NCBI GenBank assembly: GCA_033032865.1 | Contig: JAWHQI010000276.1 | Location: 2,480,001 to 2,544,000, forward strand | Source: Dactylorhiza incarnata | Taxonomy: Eukaryota; Streptophyta; Magnoliopsida; Asparagales; Orchidaceae | Direction of reading: 5' to 3' | DNA length: 64,000 bases | Shown: piece after piece, positions 1 to 11,035 of the stretch | Numbering within the stretch: position 1 is the stretch's first letter | Layout of the letters: every line of letters starts with the position of its first letter | Notes under the pieces: model-generated | Seen by the model: only the letters and a program-made list of their open reading frames with translations | Databases searched by the model: none | Told to the model about the DNA's origin: nothing | Position numbers and translations under genes: made by a program

Positions 1-2
1 GT

Positions 3-761
3 ATGTCTGATGCTTCCACCATGAAAACACCCATGCCCTCAAATGCTGTTGTAGATAATGATGAATCAGGGAAACCTGTTGATCAGAAAGTATATAGAGC
101 AATTGTTGGCTCATTACTTTACTTAACAGCTAGTAGACCTGATATAATGTTTGCTACATGTATTTGTGTTAGGTTCCAAGTTAACCCCAAAGAATCTCAC
201 CTTATTTTATTAAAAAGAAATTTGAGATATATAAAGGGTTGTCCAAATCTAGGACTCTGGTATCCAACAACTTTAGAATTTGAATTAACTGGATTCTCAG
301 ATTCTGATTATGCTGGATGCAGAGTAGACAGGAAAAGCACATCAGGAACTTGTCAGTTTCTTGGTGATAGGCTTGTGTCTTGGTTTTGTAAGAAACAAAC
401 ATCTGTGTCTACATCAACAGCTGAAGCTGAATACATAGCTGCAGACAGTTGCTGCTCACAAATATTGTGGATACAAAATCAACTTCTAGACTATGGTATC
501 AACTTAAATAATTAAATTATATTTTGTGACAATACTAGTGCAATATCTATTGCACAAAATCCAGTACTCCATAGTAGAACTAAACACATAGAAAGTAGGC
601 ACCACTTTATCAGAGATAATGTGGATAAAAATAAAATTTGCCTACAATTCATTTCTACTGATTTGCAAAGAGCTGATATTTTCACCAAGCCATTGGATGA
701 AAAGAAACATATCTTCTTTATAAATCAGCTAGGAATGATAGATGGAGATTCAATCAATTAA
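3..761 (+). pseudogene. Copia pol 3' end (RNase H), element H
   Basis: This is the C-terminal end of a Ty1/copia polyprotein; the frame is already open at the window edge. It shows the SLLYLTASRPDIMFA block after RT, then the RNase H blocks SDSDYAGCRVDRKSTSG, SWFCKKQTSVSTSTAEAEYIAA and, further on, CDNTSAISIAQNPVLHSRTKHIE and ADIFTKPLDEKKH. A TAA at 513-515 falls in frame just before the CDN block, so the copy is inactive. Reading through it the frame continues to a TAA at 759-761. The RNase H would degrade the RNA strand of the RNA:DNA hybrid during reverse transcription. The following repeated GGGGAGAT tracts and the KPLDEK ending suggest the Sirevirus lineage. That assignment is an inference, since gag and integrase lie outside the window. 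Confidence 0.9.
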
Positions 762-789
762 AAAAAGTAAATTTTTTACTTATCCCATC

Positions 790-945
790 TCTTCATCGAA
801 CTGAGATCGACGAAATCTAGTCGTTCGTCGAACGGAGATCGACGAAGTCATCTAGATCGTCGAACGGAGATCGACGAAGTCATCTAGATCGTCGAACTGA
901 GATCGACGAAAATTCATTTTTCGTCGAACGTAGTTTTGATGAAGT
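790..945. repeat. 32-bp tandem repeat with TCGACGAA motif (H spacer)
   Basis: About four imperfect units of 32 bp lie between the pol stop and the polypurine tracts of element H. Each unit carries AGATCGACGAA and its near inverse TCGTCGAAC, so every unit can fold back on itself. No reading frame runs through it. Confidence 0.8.
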
Positions 946-1154
946 CTTTTTTTCTGAATCTTTCCTTATAATAAAATCTTTTATTTCTTTTTTACTGTAT
1001 GCCTACAGAATTGCTTCTCTTCCAGTTCCTTTGCACTTGATCTCTATTTTCTTTTGCAGGAACAATGACAATATTTTTTTAAAAAGATTGCATCCTTCCC
1101 TACCTCCTCATATGTCCCTTCTTCTAGGGGCCTAGCTTTAGGCCTTCCTGAAAC

Positions 1155-1300
1155 TAGGCACGGGGAGATGTCTTGAAGAAGCTCCTTTTTGTTAGGGGGA
1201 GATACTTTCCTTTTGACAGGGGAGATGTTTTGAAGAAACTCCTTTATGATAGGGGGAGATGTTTTATGAAGATGCTCAAATTTTCAAGGGGAGATGCTGT
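1155..1300 (+). repeat. Repeated polypurine tracts of element H
   Basis: Five copies of a GGGGAGAT core lie near 1160, 1193, 1217, 1251 and 1286, spaced about 25-35 bp apart. A sixth copy abuts the LTR at 1765-1774. Multiple polypurine tracts before the 3' LTR are a described trait of Sireviruses. The rest of the pol-to-LTR spacer (945-1774) shows AT-rich sequence with no convincing gene. Confidence 0.75.
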
Positions 1301-1763
1301 ATGAAAAAGAAAAATCATTCAGTTAATGAAGAAGCATGTTTTCAGTTCTTGATAAAGCTCACAACAGTTTGCAGTTTTAGTTTTGTTTCAGATTCAGATA
1401 TAGCAGATTCAAATGCATATTTGTAGCAAAGCAGATTAAGAAATAATTTTTGTTAGAGCAGATTCAATTCAGATCAACAAATTCAGAAAGCTGAAAAATG
1501 CAGATTCAGAACTATTGTTTGATATAGCAAATACAGCTCAGATAATCAAATTCAGAAAGCTGAAGGCAATGTCAGAATTCAGAGAAAGACAAAAGGTTCT
1601 ATTTATTTGTTTTTATTATTTCTGTTTTCAATGTAAAATTTCAAAACTCAGAGTATCATATTTTATATCTGCTGAGATATTTAAAATCTATCAGATATAT
1701 GTGCTCTGTTGTTTTGTTGTTTGTTTTATTATTCAATTTTGTCAAATAGTGTCCTAACCCAAA

Positions 1764-1774
1764 TAGGGGGAGAT
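1764..1774 (+). other. Terminal polypurine tract of element H
   Basis: TAGGGGGAGAT lies immediately before the LTR start TGTTGGAACAAC. It is the expected plus-strand priming site of a copia element. Confidence 0.85.
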
Positions 1775-1900
1775 TGTTGGAACAACCATATTACTGATTT
1801 GGGCTAGGATCACTATCTGTTTAATAGGACTAAGTTGACCCCAATGTATAGTCTAAACGGTCAAGGTTTTAGGCTGTTAGAACTAAGGAAAAGATAAGTT

Positions 1901-2352
1901 TTCTGCGTTCGACAAACTCCATACTGCGTTCGATGAACTCCATCCTGCATTCGATGAATGACATGCTCCAGTTCGACGAACTTTGCCAAGGTTCTGCGTT
2001 CGACGAATTCTATTCTGCGTTCGACGAACTCCTCTCTGCGTTCGACGAACTTGCTCTCCAGCTCGACGCACTCAGTTTTCCAGCGTCTCAGCGATTGATG
2101 AACTTCAGTCTCAGCAGTTGACCAAGTCTCAGCGTTCGACGAACCTCCTAAGTCTCAGCGTTCGACGAACTCAGCTCTGCGCTCGAAGAATAAGCAGTTT
2201 ATGTTTCAGATCGACAAAAGTTCTTCTCAGCTCAACGAATTCAATATTCCAGCTAGCTTAGCAGATTATTTCTTTCAGTTCGACGACCTCCAGCTTGAGA
2301 TCGACGAACTCCAGATTGTGTTCGACGAATTTGTTCAGATCGACGAAATTTG
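1901..2352. repeat. TTCGACGAA motif array in H LTR
   Basis: More than a dozen copies of CTGCGTTCGACGAACT or close variants recur at irregular 20-30-bp spacing in the upstream half of the LTR. The core GTTCGACGAAC is an inverted repeat around a central A and carries two CpG sites. The position upstream of the TATA box suits a regulatory array, but function is inferred. Confidence 0.8.
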
Positions 2353-3077
2353 TATTCAGTTCAGACAGATTATTTTTATTCTATTCTCTGAACTCAGATT
2401 ATCAGCAACGACTCTATTCCTTCCAGATAAGTCAAGGATTATATCCTTCCTTTTTATTTTATTCCTTTATATTCTCTTCCCGAGAATATAGCCGCTGACA
2501 TTTAGCTGAAAAGGACACTTTCATGGAAAAGGAAAAAGATATAAAGCGTATCAGATTTGCAGTATCAGATATATCTCTTCTGAATATTTTATTCCTTAAA
2601 CTATGTGATTTGAATTTCAAATCAGTCAGAGATTTTTCAAAAAGGAATAAGGAAGAAGATTTACAGAACATTATTACAGAATAGCAAGATAGGAAAAATA
2701 AAAGAAGAAAGCTGTCGAGAGAAATATAGAAGGAAGAAACAAAAAGCTTACAGAGTTTATTTTCCTCAAGCTGCACATCTCATTCTCTGAGAACAACAAT
2801 ACAAATCATCTCTCAGATTTCTGCTGCAAGTTTTAGATCTTCAAAGAGCAACAAACAATCTGAGAAACATTTGTCTCCCAGATTCATTAGCTATCAGGAA
2901 GATCTACATTCAAGAGAAAGCTCCATCCTCAACTGTCAACCATTTCAATCAGACAGGGGGAGCTTTACATCATACAATCCACTAGAGTCCTCTCAGATTA
3001 TTGACAGAGAAGAACATCTTAACCCTCTTTATCCCATTCTTGTACAGGGTTCTAACACCCTTCAAAAGTTAACCCCT

Positions 3078-3202
3078 TGGTGGCAGGGCACCTGAACAAA
3101 AACCTGTAGTTTAGTTTGAGCACCTTATCAAAAGCTCATTGGTGTTTGGACACCTGATCAAAAATCCATTGGTGATAGGGCACCTGATCAAAAACCTAGT
3201 GG
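3078..3202. repeat. 31-bp repeat, four units (H LTR)
   Basis: Four imperfect units around GGCACCTGATCAAAAACC lie just upstream of the TATA box of the LTR. Confidence 0.7.
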
Positions 3203-3257
3203 AATCCTACCAAGGGTGGTAGAAGAATAGATGTACCCAGGTTGATTGGGGAACTAC

Positions 3258-3264
3258 TATAAAA
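3258..3264 (+). promoter_or_regulatory. TATA box of H LTR
   Basis: TATAAAA lies about 190 bp before the LTR end, leaving room for a short R-U5. It is the best TATA match in the LTR. Confidence 0.6.
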
Positions 3265-3457
3265 TCCTTGTGTCCTCTGTGTTTGTGTGATTTTCTGTAT
3301 TATGCTGTGTGCTCTCTTTGTGTTTGTTTTTATAACTAACTCAGTACACATATATATATATCACTATTTTAATTCCGCTATAAAAATAAGTGAAAAACTT
3401 TTTAATACTCTATTCACCCCCCTATAGAGTAAATCTAAGATCTAACCTCACTTTCAC

Positions 3458-3535
3458 AAACATCAATCCACAAACACTCCACCCTATGCAACAACCTTAG
3501 GTGGGCAAACTAGAGCTTCTGGCCTGTCTAGGTAA
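3458..3535 (-). repeat. Fragment shared with 8286-8377
   Basis: About 80 bp matches 8286-8377 in the same orientation with few changes. It lies between the H LTR and the point where homology of element F to elements A and B stops. It looks like a second piece of the N repeat, into which H inserted. Confidence 0.6.
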
Positions 3536-4942
3536 ACACCTTCTATGGTCACATTCTCTCCACAACACTAGATTGGTTCAAGGCGTGAGTCAGTAGGAAT
3601 TTAGGTTAGAGATGGGGCTTGGGTTACGGTGAGGTAAACAAAGATAAACATGGAGGCTAAGCACACCTAACCCAACATGAGCATAAGGTAGAGCTACCCG
3701 CATGACTATAAATAAGCAAGTGCACCACACCCCCAGACGTCGACTTTTGCAACATAGGTGTGTGCACCGCCTACTCCAAATACATAATTTTTTTCTAAAC
3801 GATTTTCAATAAAACTCATTTTTCTTTTTCTCTTTTTTTAATCATTTTTTTCTTGTCTTTTTCTTTCAACAAATTTTTTCAAATGAGCATATCCACAAAT
3901 TCACATAATAAACACCACAATCAACACCCCCCAAAAAATGTAAATAAAATTATAACGAAAGCTCAGATTTGGGTGTGCGACTAGGTTAGGCTTTTAGGCT
4001 TTGGTGAGATAAATGCGGAGCTGAATCAATGAAAGGGTATGCACAAAAGGGCTAGCAAGGGTAGACGATAGGCATGAAATAAATAGTTCAACCGGGCGAA
4101 AATAATGGCCTGCGTCATTCTCACGCACTAGAACTATCCTATGCCAATGCTTCAAGAATCACTTGGGGCAAGTTCTAGCCACCGAGAAAGATTCTCCTTT
4201 CTCCTGACTCAAGCAATACGAGTCTAGCGATCGTGTACACACATCCCTATGCTACCATTTGATTCACACCGGATTCACCGTTTAAGTAGAGTAAATAATA
4301 TTTACACTAATAGAAAAAATATAAAACCATAAGTATAAATAGAAGTCTAATCTACACAAATTTCTATGCAACCGAGCACTTGACTAGGAGCACTACTGGG
4401 GTCAACATTTTACTCCGCTACATAGTCCTAAGATAGCACCTAGACTTTCCCAAATAAGCAGAAGAATTAAATTCAACTAAGAGCACGCATACAGATGAGT
4501 ACGCGCTCAAGTGGGTGATGTGGTGCGCAAAGAGAATGAACAACAATTTTCAATAAACTAAAATAAAAGTACTTCTAGCATGTTATGCAATAGTGCACGT
4601 GAGTGGGCACACATAACTACTCTCCCCCAGACTTAAACTAGACAATACACACAATATGTAGCTATGAAATTCAAAAAATAGCTAGGGGAAGTGAGTACCC
4701 AATGCTCAAAAATGAGCATACCAAAAGATTGGCATTTAAATCTAGACCTAGCTGCAGCATCCATCCAGAAGAATACCTGCATGGGTGAGTTCCGCCAAAC
4801 AAAAAGAAAAGAGACAAAAGCAAAATACAATACAATACAGGTAACTAAATGGACAAGATGAAAAGAAATTGCAGAAAAGAAATATAACTACTGGGGTTAT
4901 TGTCTTCCCAACATGACTTATTTAAAAACATAATATTTCTAG

Positions 4943-6198
4943 CTAATGGGCGTATGAAAAAGGAAAGTGCACAGGTAACTGGCCTAATATCTGTGTCGGT
5001 AACGAGTACCGATACGGTGATAGAACAGTTACCCCTCTACCTAAATAATAATACCTGCTCGTCACAGGTAGAGGGAATAAAAAGTAAGAAGAGGAGGAGG
5101 AGTACTCCTCACAAATCTCACTAAAAACATCCTTGCCCAGCAAGGTGTCATTTTTAGGGAGGTAGCCGGAGGAAAAGGTAATGAGTAAGGCTTCCTCTAG
5201 GGAGGAGGGATCAACCTCCTCATATGAGAGGCTACACTCATCATTGACCTGAGCAAAATGCTCCAATTCCTCCTCGAGTGCCTATGAAGACTCAACCTGC
5301 ACAGGCTCAAATGATGAAGGGGGGGGGGGGGGGGGGGGGGGGGTCAGGAAATTAAAGTAAGAAAAACTTAAATAAACATCAATCGGGGGAGTGGTCCCGG
5401 TCTCACTCCCGATAGTTTGAAGTAAAAGGATACTGTCGGAATCATCGACGATGCTGCATGGCTCAGTAGGATCAACAGTAGCCACCTCCACGATTTGGAC
5501 TTCCTCCACCGGTGCTGAGGTAGAATCCTCATCAGCTTGGAAAATATCCTCCTCCATAAGAATAGGCAAGACACAAAATCACCTGCCTTATCCTGCGAAA
5601 CATCCTCAATAATGTCATCAGAGATGGATGTAGTAGTATGCACAACAGGGGGAGGAATAATGCTTGGATAAAAGTCAAGCACTGATTCCTCACAAAGAAT
5701 CGAATTCATACAAGGTGATGTATGCACATGGGAAATTGGCTCAGCGATGTCGGAACATACATCCGCCACTACTTTGATAAGCGTGTCTCCATCATTCCCT
5801 TCAAAACATGAAGGTGGCACAGACACGTAATCAGAAGTAGAAGGTGTGCTGCCAGAGTTAGGAGTCGGGACGATCCGGATATCCGGCTTGTCATCCTCAT
5901 CCAATTGGCTAAGATAAGCAGCACAATTCTTCAAGGCATGATCCATGCTCTGACAAAACAAGCACTGACTTGCTGGCTTCTTTGGCACCACAGGTGCTGG
6001 AGCCGCAAAGAAGTATGTCGGTAAAGGCTCAGAAGAATAGCCATAGGACTTACGCACACCATATGGAGTACTAGACGAAGTCGGTGCTCCATATACTAGC
6101 CCTTGAGTGCTAGGGCTATTATCTCTCTTTGGACATTTATCACTAGCATGAGATATATCTCCACACCAACGACAATGAATATTAAATGAGTCCCACAT
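4943..6198 (-). pseudogene. Two-zinc-knuckle acidic protein of element F
   Basis: The start is ATG at 6198 in the block MWDSFNIHC, conserved in B. Knuckle 1 is C9-X2-C12-X4-H17-X4-C22 and knuckle 2 is C79-X2-C82-X4-H87-X4-C92, joined by a Ser/Pro/Tyr-rich linker. A long acidic, Ser/Thr/Pro-rich region follows (LDEDDKPDIRIVPTP, CEESVLDFYPS), and the end carries LLGKD and FPLPV...RYYYLGRG blocks shared with A and B. A frameshift near 5570, a 25-base G run at 5319-5343 and a TAG near 5282 where B has Gln break the gene. CCHC knuckles bind nucleic acid in Gag proteins. I see no capsid-like domain, so calling it Gag is uncertain. Confidence 0.75.
5319..5343. repeat. Poly-G tract, 25 bases
   Basis: An uninterrupted G run lies inside the F protein gene, read on minus as a proline run. 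A and B have no such run here. It may be a real expansion or a read/assembly artefact. Confidence 0.85.
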
Positions 6199-6393
6199 TT
6201 CGTGAAGATAACTAGATTCAAAAGAAAAACACTACTGTGCAAAATACTACTCCCAACAATAATTCACTGAGGCAACCTAATATAAACAAGAAAAAGGAAT
6301 AACAAGAACCGAAATAAAATAAATGATGCAATTTACAAATGGAAGAACTTCTCTCGCCGGTTCTCCCTCTCCAGAAAACTCACACGACTGTGT

Positions 6394-6411
6394 TCCCCGA
6401 CAACGGTGCCA
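6394..6411 (-). other. Primer-binding site of F (tRNA-Asp)
   Basis: On minus, TGGCACCGTTGTCGGGGA follows the LTR end. It differs at two positions from the exact complement of the plant tRNA-Asp 3' end, which is present intact in element A. Confidence 0.85.
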
Positions 6412-7430
6412 AAAACTTGATGTGCTAATCCACAACACCGCTATAGGCGGTAGCGAGACTGCGGCACAAAACGGCAGTGTACCGATCGTTCAAGTAATAT
6501 AAAATATGGGAGTGAATCCCCAAGTATCAAATCTCAAAGGAACACAGTAAGGTGGAGTTATGTATCGAGAAAGGACTTGAGATTGAATTCCTTTATGTCA
6601 GATGGATTGCGGAAAAGGATTGGATTGGAATATGGAAAGAAAAAGAGAGAAACTAAACTACTCATATGCAGGCCGCTATGCGCTGCTTCACCGGGCGAAT
6701 GGAAACTATGGAAGCCACTATGCACTGCTTTGCTAGGCGGATGGGCGAGAAGGCAAGCAGATGGAGTGGTTCGCACTGGCAGAAAGGTTTGAGGGCCAAT
6801 AACACCTCTTGGCTAAGCGAGTGGAAGAGTAGGCACACATAATGGAATGGAGGGTTTTCGGAGTGGAATGGAGTGGGGGTAGAATGGATTTGGTGTTGCA
6901 CCTCGAATACACATATAAACAAAAGAGTAATTTCACATAGACATGAAATAAACATTATAAAGCAAAGTTTACATGTGCCACATCATCACATAATGAAGAT
7001 TACATTCATATACATTACACAAGTTAGAGAAAAAGGCAAGAGATATAACCGAATCCGGAGGCTTGTTGTAGATTCACAGTAGGAATCGTCGGGTTGTCAA
7101 TCCGCGTCCTAGCTCGGTCCCAACTATTGTCCGTGGTAGAGGAGGGCTGTCACTTCCTCCCAATGGACCGTCTTCTCCGGTAAACTACAATCCAGTCACA
7201 TCCAATGCGAAGAACCCTTGATTGGTGATGAAGATGTGGGTGGAATCCTCTCCTTGAAGCACTTGGATGATGGAGGCGGCAGAGAGGATGCTCCGGCTTT
7301 GGATTTGCAAGGAAATGGTGGCCAGAGCTCCTCCTTCAGGTTGGCGGCGATGGAGCGGCGAAAATGGCGCGGAGCAGAGCTGTTGGGCGCGAAAAAGATG
7401 ATCGATCGGGAATAGGGCGGATTCTGCATC

Positions 7431-7438
7431 TTTTATAG
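7431..7438 (-). promoter_or_regulatory. TATA box of F LTR
   Basis: CTATAAAA on minus lies just after the palindrome cluster, at the position matching the TATA of the A and B LTRs. Confidence 0.6.
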
Positions 7439-7449
7439 AAAAATAGTCA

Positions 7450-7740
7450 GAAATTGGTCACGCACGGTCGAACGCACGACCGTGCGTGGACCGTGCGATA
7501 TTAAACACCCGGGAAACCTAGGAAGAAGAAGCAGGAGCACCCGTGCATTTTACTCACGCATGGTCGAAGCCGACCGTGCGTAAAAACGCACGGGCAAATT
7601 CCGAATGCATGAAAATAGGTCAATGGAGGGGCTCGTGCGTTTTACTCACGCACGGTCGAAAACGACTGTGCGTAAGAACGCACGGGCGAATCTAGATCAC
7701 CATTTTTGCCAGCAGATAAGCACGCACAGTTGGATTGATC
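7450..7740. repeat. CGCACGG...CCGTGCG palindrome cluster (F LTR)
   Basis: At least six inverted pairs of CGCACGGTCG and CGACCGTGCG lie upstream of the TATA box. The motifs occupy the same LTR position as the GCACGACCA/TGGTCGTGC cluster of A and B although the surrounding sequence has diverged. Confidence 0.75.
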
Positions 7741-8066
7741 GTGCGTCAAGAAAATGCACGATCTTTCGATTCATGCTGAAATATAATTTGGGCAAAATGG
7801 AGATCTGCCCACCTTCACAGCACAATAATCAGCTGGGAATACACCTCAAACAACATCCAAATACAGAAAAAGGGTTGGGGAGCACCATGTTCTTACCCCC
7901 AACAAACATAGCGCGCAATTGCACACCAAAACGAGCCCAAAGAGTGCACTTTGTGAATAAATGTGTTCAAGTGAAATATAAGCAATAATGAACTAAAAGT
8001 GAAGTGCATATGCATGAAAACTAGCCCAGATGAGTCCATAAAAGTGTATATAAATGGGACTCATCA

Positions 8067-9680
8067 GCCATCTAGCCGGCTCAGGGGCGCGCCACCGCTA
8101 ATCCTGCAAGCAAGCCGTACATGCAACATGTTATCATAAAAGAAAGTGCAATTACCACTACACATGGTGAGGTTTCAAGCACAATCAATCTTCTAGGTTG
8201 AGCATCAAAGTAAAGGGAACCTAGGAATTCACATGATGTTGGTTGGGTTCACCTAGAGGATTCCCGCCGCCCCTAGCAACCGCATGAGGCTAACAAACAT
8301 CAATCCACAAACACTCCACCCTAAGAAACAACCATAGGTGGGCAAACTAGAGCTTCTGGCCTATCTAGGTATACACCTTCTACGACCTCTCCCATGATCC
8401 TGCGACTTTACAAGAGGTAACTACCTGCTACCGTTCTGCATGTAAATGGGTTCGGTTCCGCCATTGCCCGGGCTCTAACCATCGTGGTCACTCAGCACGA
8501 CGTGGGTACAACTTCGCCTCAGCCCGTAAGGGTTTAACACGTTCAAGTATTACAACAAAACGATGGCTACGCACCTAATCCCTCCCAGGGGAAACTAGGC
8601 TTCTCCCACAAAACAACTGAAGGAGGTACAAGACCGCTCCACTTCCAATCTCGTGGTGAAGGTTTGCCTTCCACCACTTTCCAAGCATGGGGATTCCGTT
8701 AGGATCTCCGAAAGACATCTAACGCACAAGTCCCGCAATGAAATGACAAATCTCACGGAGTCATTCTCCAGCACGCATTCTAGGCTTAACCTAAATACAA
8801 CGTCACAATTCAAGCATCGATGATCTGGGCTCACGACCACGAATAGGCTTCAGACACAATGCCTAAATCTGTACGTCTATCGGATTTCTACATGCAATAT
8901 GCCGAGGGCGGACACAATCAACCTGAAGTTCTAAAGAACTTAAGGAAATCCTACACTTCACCCATTTGGTGAAAGGGATTCCTTATGCAAGCATAGAAAA
9001 AGGAATGAGAGGACAAAAACATGTCCTAAGATCGGGAGGAAGGATCATTACCCTTGGAGCTTTCCTCGGCGCCATGGATCTGAGATTCCAATCGGATAGA
9101 AAGAACCGCACCGGGCTGCTCTCTACAGATCTGGAAACGTCTAGCGATTTGGAGCTTCGGAGCTCCGTTAATGGCTGAAAGAGCTTCTTCTTCCTCCTTG
9201 CCTCTCTTCCTTATCAAGCTTGGGAGAGAGAAAAGATCTAAAGTTATGAGGGGAAATGGTCTTAGGTCAAGACCTAATACTTTCCAGCAACATTTCTCTG
9301 CCGTCGGATCAAAATCTAAAGGATTTGACCGCTCCGATCGCCGTTTCAGCATTTCAGTGGCGCACGATCAGTGGTCATGCGAGAAGGATTTCTCCTGATC
9401 GTGCGAGAACAACCTGTAGCAGAATGGCAAGACAAAAATAGTGCACGATCGAAGTAACACGACCAGTGGTCGTGCGAGAATAAAGCCTGTGAACGTGCAA
9501 ACCGCTCGAGTGGGAAAATGGGCAATGCGCACGACCAGTGGTCGTGCGCCCGATAGTGCGCGAACAATCACGCACAACTAGTGGCCTATTGGGCTAAAAT
9601 CAATGGCCCGACCCCCCACTCCGAGTGTAAAATTACCACGCCGCATTAGCTCGCAGAACAGTAAAAATTGGGGTGTTACA
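8067..9680 (-). mobile_element. Gypsy-type LTR relic N
   Basis: The right edge ends GGGGTGTTACA, so on minus it starts TGTAACACCCC, the usual start of plant chromovirus LTRs. No pol is attached. The inner boundary cannot be fixed: element F begins at 8066 and a piece of this repeat recurs at 3458-3535. Bases 9343-9595 are colinear with the palindrome module of the A and B LTRs. The remainder (8067-9340) shows no gene that I can support. It could be a solo LTR or part of a truncated element. Confidence 0.5.
9343..9595 (-). repeat. Palindrome module shared with A and B LTRs
   Basis: About 250 bp on minus aligns along its whole length with the upstream module of the A and B LTRs, including GCACGACCACTGGTCGTGC and GCTACAGGTTGTTCTCGCACG. 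The sequence on either side does not match A or B. Confidence 0.7.
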
Positions 9681-9897
9681 AACGGCTACTCCCATTGGCT
9701 GGCAGACCTAACGCCGTGCGTTACCTCTTAACGCTCCGCATTATCTCTCTAGACGAATCGTCGAGACATCTCGACGAGAACAAGAGCCTCACGACGACAT
9801 TCAGTTCGTCGAATCACTACCATCCGCGTTAACTCTAACTCCAAGCGTTAGCTCTCGACGAATCATTGAGTCTTCTCGACGAGAACAAGACCTTTAC
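9681..9897. repeat. TCGACGA-rich interval
   Basis: This interval between N and the copia I LTR contains six TCGACGA or TCGTCGA motifs, two of them as near-palindromes. It resembles the arrays in the H and J LTRs. No gene is seen and the parent repeat is unknown. Confidence 0.5.
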
Positions 9898-11035
9898 TGT
9901 TGAAAAAACTTGAGGTCCGGAGGTGAAGTAATACAATGCGGAACACACTTCACAAATCCTTTCACAAGTGTAGCACAACAGTGACAATGAGAAGAACGAA
10001 TAGTACTATGACATTAACTATCTCTTTACAACGTGAGGTATACATGACGAGACATGATTCATAAGAATCACGGAGGAGAGAAGCACAAAACACAAGTGTA
10101 AAACAAGCTGCAGCGACCTGGCACTTGAGACCGCCAGACCGCGTGAACAGACAAGCCGGACAGAAGCCGCTGAGACCGCGCGAACAGAGTACAGACCGCA
10201 CCTGCCAGACCGCAACCATAGACCGCCAACTTGCTGCTTTATTTCTCTGTTGAAAACAAAAAGTTCGCACTTCTTGATCGCCCAGACCGCACAGTATTGA
10301 TCAAAGAAGAACCCGCGAACTCTGAACGAAGAACTACTATCTGTGACAGATCGCAAATCAAGACCGCCTGGCCACTTAAGACCGCCTGATCAACTGAGTT
10401 TGCCGCACAGACCGCGAACACCTAAACACAGTCCGCCCGGACTGGTTTATTCAAAGCTGGAAGAAGGAGACAAGCTGGCCGCGAGCTGCAAACTCCTAAC
10501 CTGCGAACATAGAAACCGGTCAGACATATATCTCAGACCGCACGACCTCAAGGTGAGTCCGGCACAATCAAGCCAACTTTGGTTCTTACAGTTCTCGTTA
10601 ATAATGACGGGTCCTGCACCCCTATTTATAGGCGAGTAGACGGATGTCATCACCGCACAACCGGGATACAATAACCATCCATCAGATCGTGAGCGGTCTC
10701 GCAAAGCAGACCGCCCGAGCTCAGCAAAGCTCACAGCTCCTTTATTAAACCAAGTGGTTACAGCCAAACCGTCCGGTCACTGCGGTCCCAATAAACAGAC
10801 CGCCCGATATTCTTCCAAAGAAGACACCAAGAACATCTGGCCGACTTAGGACAAGTCGCCAGACCAAACCGCGCAAGTCGCTCAGACAGAAGAGGCGGTC
10901 TCCCAGATCAGAACGCCCAGGAGCAAACCGCTGAGACAGAACTGACCAGAGAACCAACGCAGACCGCGCAGTATCTGCGGTCTCCAACCTGCAGACCGCC
11001 CAGCTCAAATCCACTTCCACTTCAAAAATTTAACA
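9898..11035 (-). mobile_element. 3' LTR of copia element I
   Basis: On minus it begins TGTTAAATTTTTGAAG directly after the polypurine tract, and it ends at TGTTGAAAAAAC on plus (9898), giving TGTT...AACA termini. The length is about 1.14 kb. The distal end is my best choice from terminal symmetry with the E LTR. It is packed with AGACCGC motifs. Confidence 0.7.
10125..11005. repeat. AGACCGC motif array (copia I LTR)
   Basis: Roughly 15-20 copies of AGACCGC (GCGGTCT in element sense) are scattered without fixed spacing over 0.9 kb. A few copies also occur at the start of the related E LTR (59980-60050). Confidence 0.75.

Larger units (their letters stand above)
1775..3456 (+). mobile_element. 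3' LTR of Sirevirus-like copia element H
   Basis: The LTR begins TGTTGG directly after the polypurine tract. It ends at a CA within 3453-3457, just after a stretch with TTCACCCCCCTATAG. The right boundary is supported because the sequence from about 3458 is found again at 8290 without this LTR. The length is about 1.68 kb. It holds a dense TTCGACGAA motif array, a 31-bp repeat block and a TATA box. The 5' LTR lies outside the window, so age cannot be judged. Confidence 0.8.
3536..8066 (-). mobile_element. Non-autonomous LTR retrotransposon F (truncated)
   Basis: F is read on the minus strand: LTR 6418-8066, a tRNA-Asp primer site, a zinc-knuckle protein gene, then long non-coding DNA. It is colinear with elements A and B up to the block near 3536 (GTGGAGAGAATGTGACC on minus). 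The remaining internal 3' end and the 3' LTR are absent. No RT, integrase or RNase H sequence is present. It needed enzymes from another element; the primer site and the TGATG...CATCA termini point to Athila/Tat-type gypsy. The stretch 3536-4942 is non-coding and holds two polypurine-like AAGTCTGGGGG relics, near 3729 and 4622 on minus. Confidence 0.8.
6418..8066 (-). mobile_element. 5' LTR of element F
   Basis: The LTR of 1649 bp runs on minus from TGATGAGTCCC at 8066 to GCACATCA at 6418. It shares its first segment and overall plan with the A and B LTRs. It carries a cluster of CGCACGGTCG / CGACCGTGCG inverted motifs at about 7450-7740, a TATA box downstream of these, and CATCCGCCTAGCGAAGC-like repeats in the 3' part. 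Confidence 0.85.

Noticed and set aside
1515..1757. Possible envelope-like gene between pol and LTR of H
   Set aside because: The 80-codon frame is AT-rich, has no signal peptide or recognisable membrane pattern, and the spacer has no other long frame on plus.
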